This document shows positions 63,923-64,000 of a stretch of DNA of 64,000 nt, in pieces (the first letter of the stretch is position 1; each line of letters starts with the position of its first letter). This stretch comes from Allobacillus saliphilus (lineage in GTDB: Bacteria > Bacillota > Bacilli > Bacillales > Alkalibacillaceae), in NCBI RefSeq assembly GCF_018138385.1, contig NZ_JAGSIE010000016.1, positions 16,095 to 80,094 of the forward strand, in the 5' to 3' direction. A model generated the notes under the pieces. That model was not told the DNA's origin and searched no databases. It worked only from the letters and a program-made list of their open reading frames with translations. The position numbers and the translations under genes were made by a program.

Positions 63923-64000
63923 CGATTAAGTCCATATAATTGTGTAAAAAGAATAGGTCATCCTTCTCTCCTGTGTTAAAGTGATTTCAACCACAAAATA

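Overview
The window reads as one continuous chromosomal segment of a low-GC, endospore-forming member of the Bacillaceae. The evidence is Shine-Dalgarno-rich starts, a tyrosine T-box, sporulation genes (an alpha/beta-type SASP, ytfJ, ytrH/ytrI, refZ, a CotY/CotZ-type coat protein), SigB-, SigE- and SigK-like promoters, and a gene order that largely follows the murC-to-pyk region of Bacillus subtilis. The genus cannot be fixed from the sequence. Sodium-type stators (motPS) and an acidic MotS linker would suit a salt- or alkali-tolerant species, but that is inference. I see no rRNA, tRNA, CRISPR array, prophage or insertion sequence.

Layout. 1-905: end of a nicotinate phosphoribosyltransferase gene. 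1.4-10.6 kb: a DUF2512 membrane protein, murC, an M29 aminopeptidase, the stress genes ytxG/ytxH/ytxJ, mntR, aroA (chorismate mutase-DAHP synthase), ccpA and motPS. 10.7-16.4 kb, minus strand: acuABC and a large class A penicillin-binding protein. 16.6-24.5 kb: T-box-controlled tyrS, a UPF0182 membrane protein, a divergent peroxiredoxin/nitroreductase pair and a YtcI-like acyl-CoA synthetase. 24.7-29.2 kb: a complete Bce-type peptide-sensing and detoxification module with a recognisable BceR operator. 29.4-32.8 kb: accessory island with a stand-alone EAL protein, a small membrane protein and a three-gene spore-surface locus. 33-41.2 kb: rpsD with a long leader, ytsP, refZ, ezrA, cysteine desulfurase-thiI, an SASP gene and ytfI/ytfJ. 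41.4-51.2 kb: ytxK, an EcsC-family gene, uspA, an SDR-like protein, ald, an M24 peptidase, ytkL, ytoI, ytpI and nrnA. 51.3-63.5 kb: ytrHI, dnaE, a malic enzyme, a GntR regulator, accDA, pfkA, pyk and fxsA.

Two things stand out. The first is the spore-surface locus at 30.6-32.8 kb. A collagen-like protein carries a C-terminal domain that is visibly paralogous to the SPOCS/DUF3794-like N-terminal domain of a neighbouring protein, with a divergent CotY/CotZ-type gene behind a good SigK-type promoter. This looks like an exosporium or outer-coat filament system built on a domain other than the usual BclA-type tip. The second is a set of intergenic tandem repeats downstream of gene terminators. Two arrays 15 kb apart both have an exact 52-bp period and share a core, and one shows compensatory changes in a predicted hairpin. 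There are also two 21-bp arrays of one family and a third 21/22-bp family. None of these is explained by the genes.

Functionally the core links glycolysis (pfkA, pyk), fatty-acid initiation (accDA), malate/pyruvate and alanine interconversion (ytsJ, ald), CcpA control, acyl-CoA synthetase regulation (acuABC), cell-wall synthesis and division (murC, class A PBP, ezrA), and stress and redox functions (ytxGHJ, mntR, Prx, NfrA, UspA).
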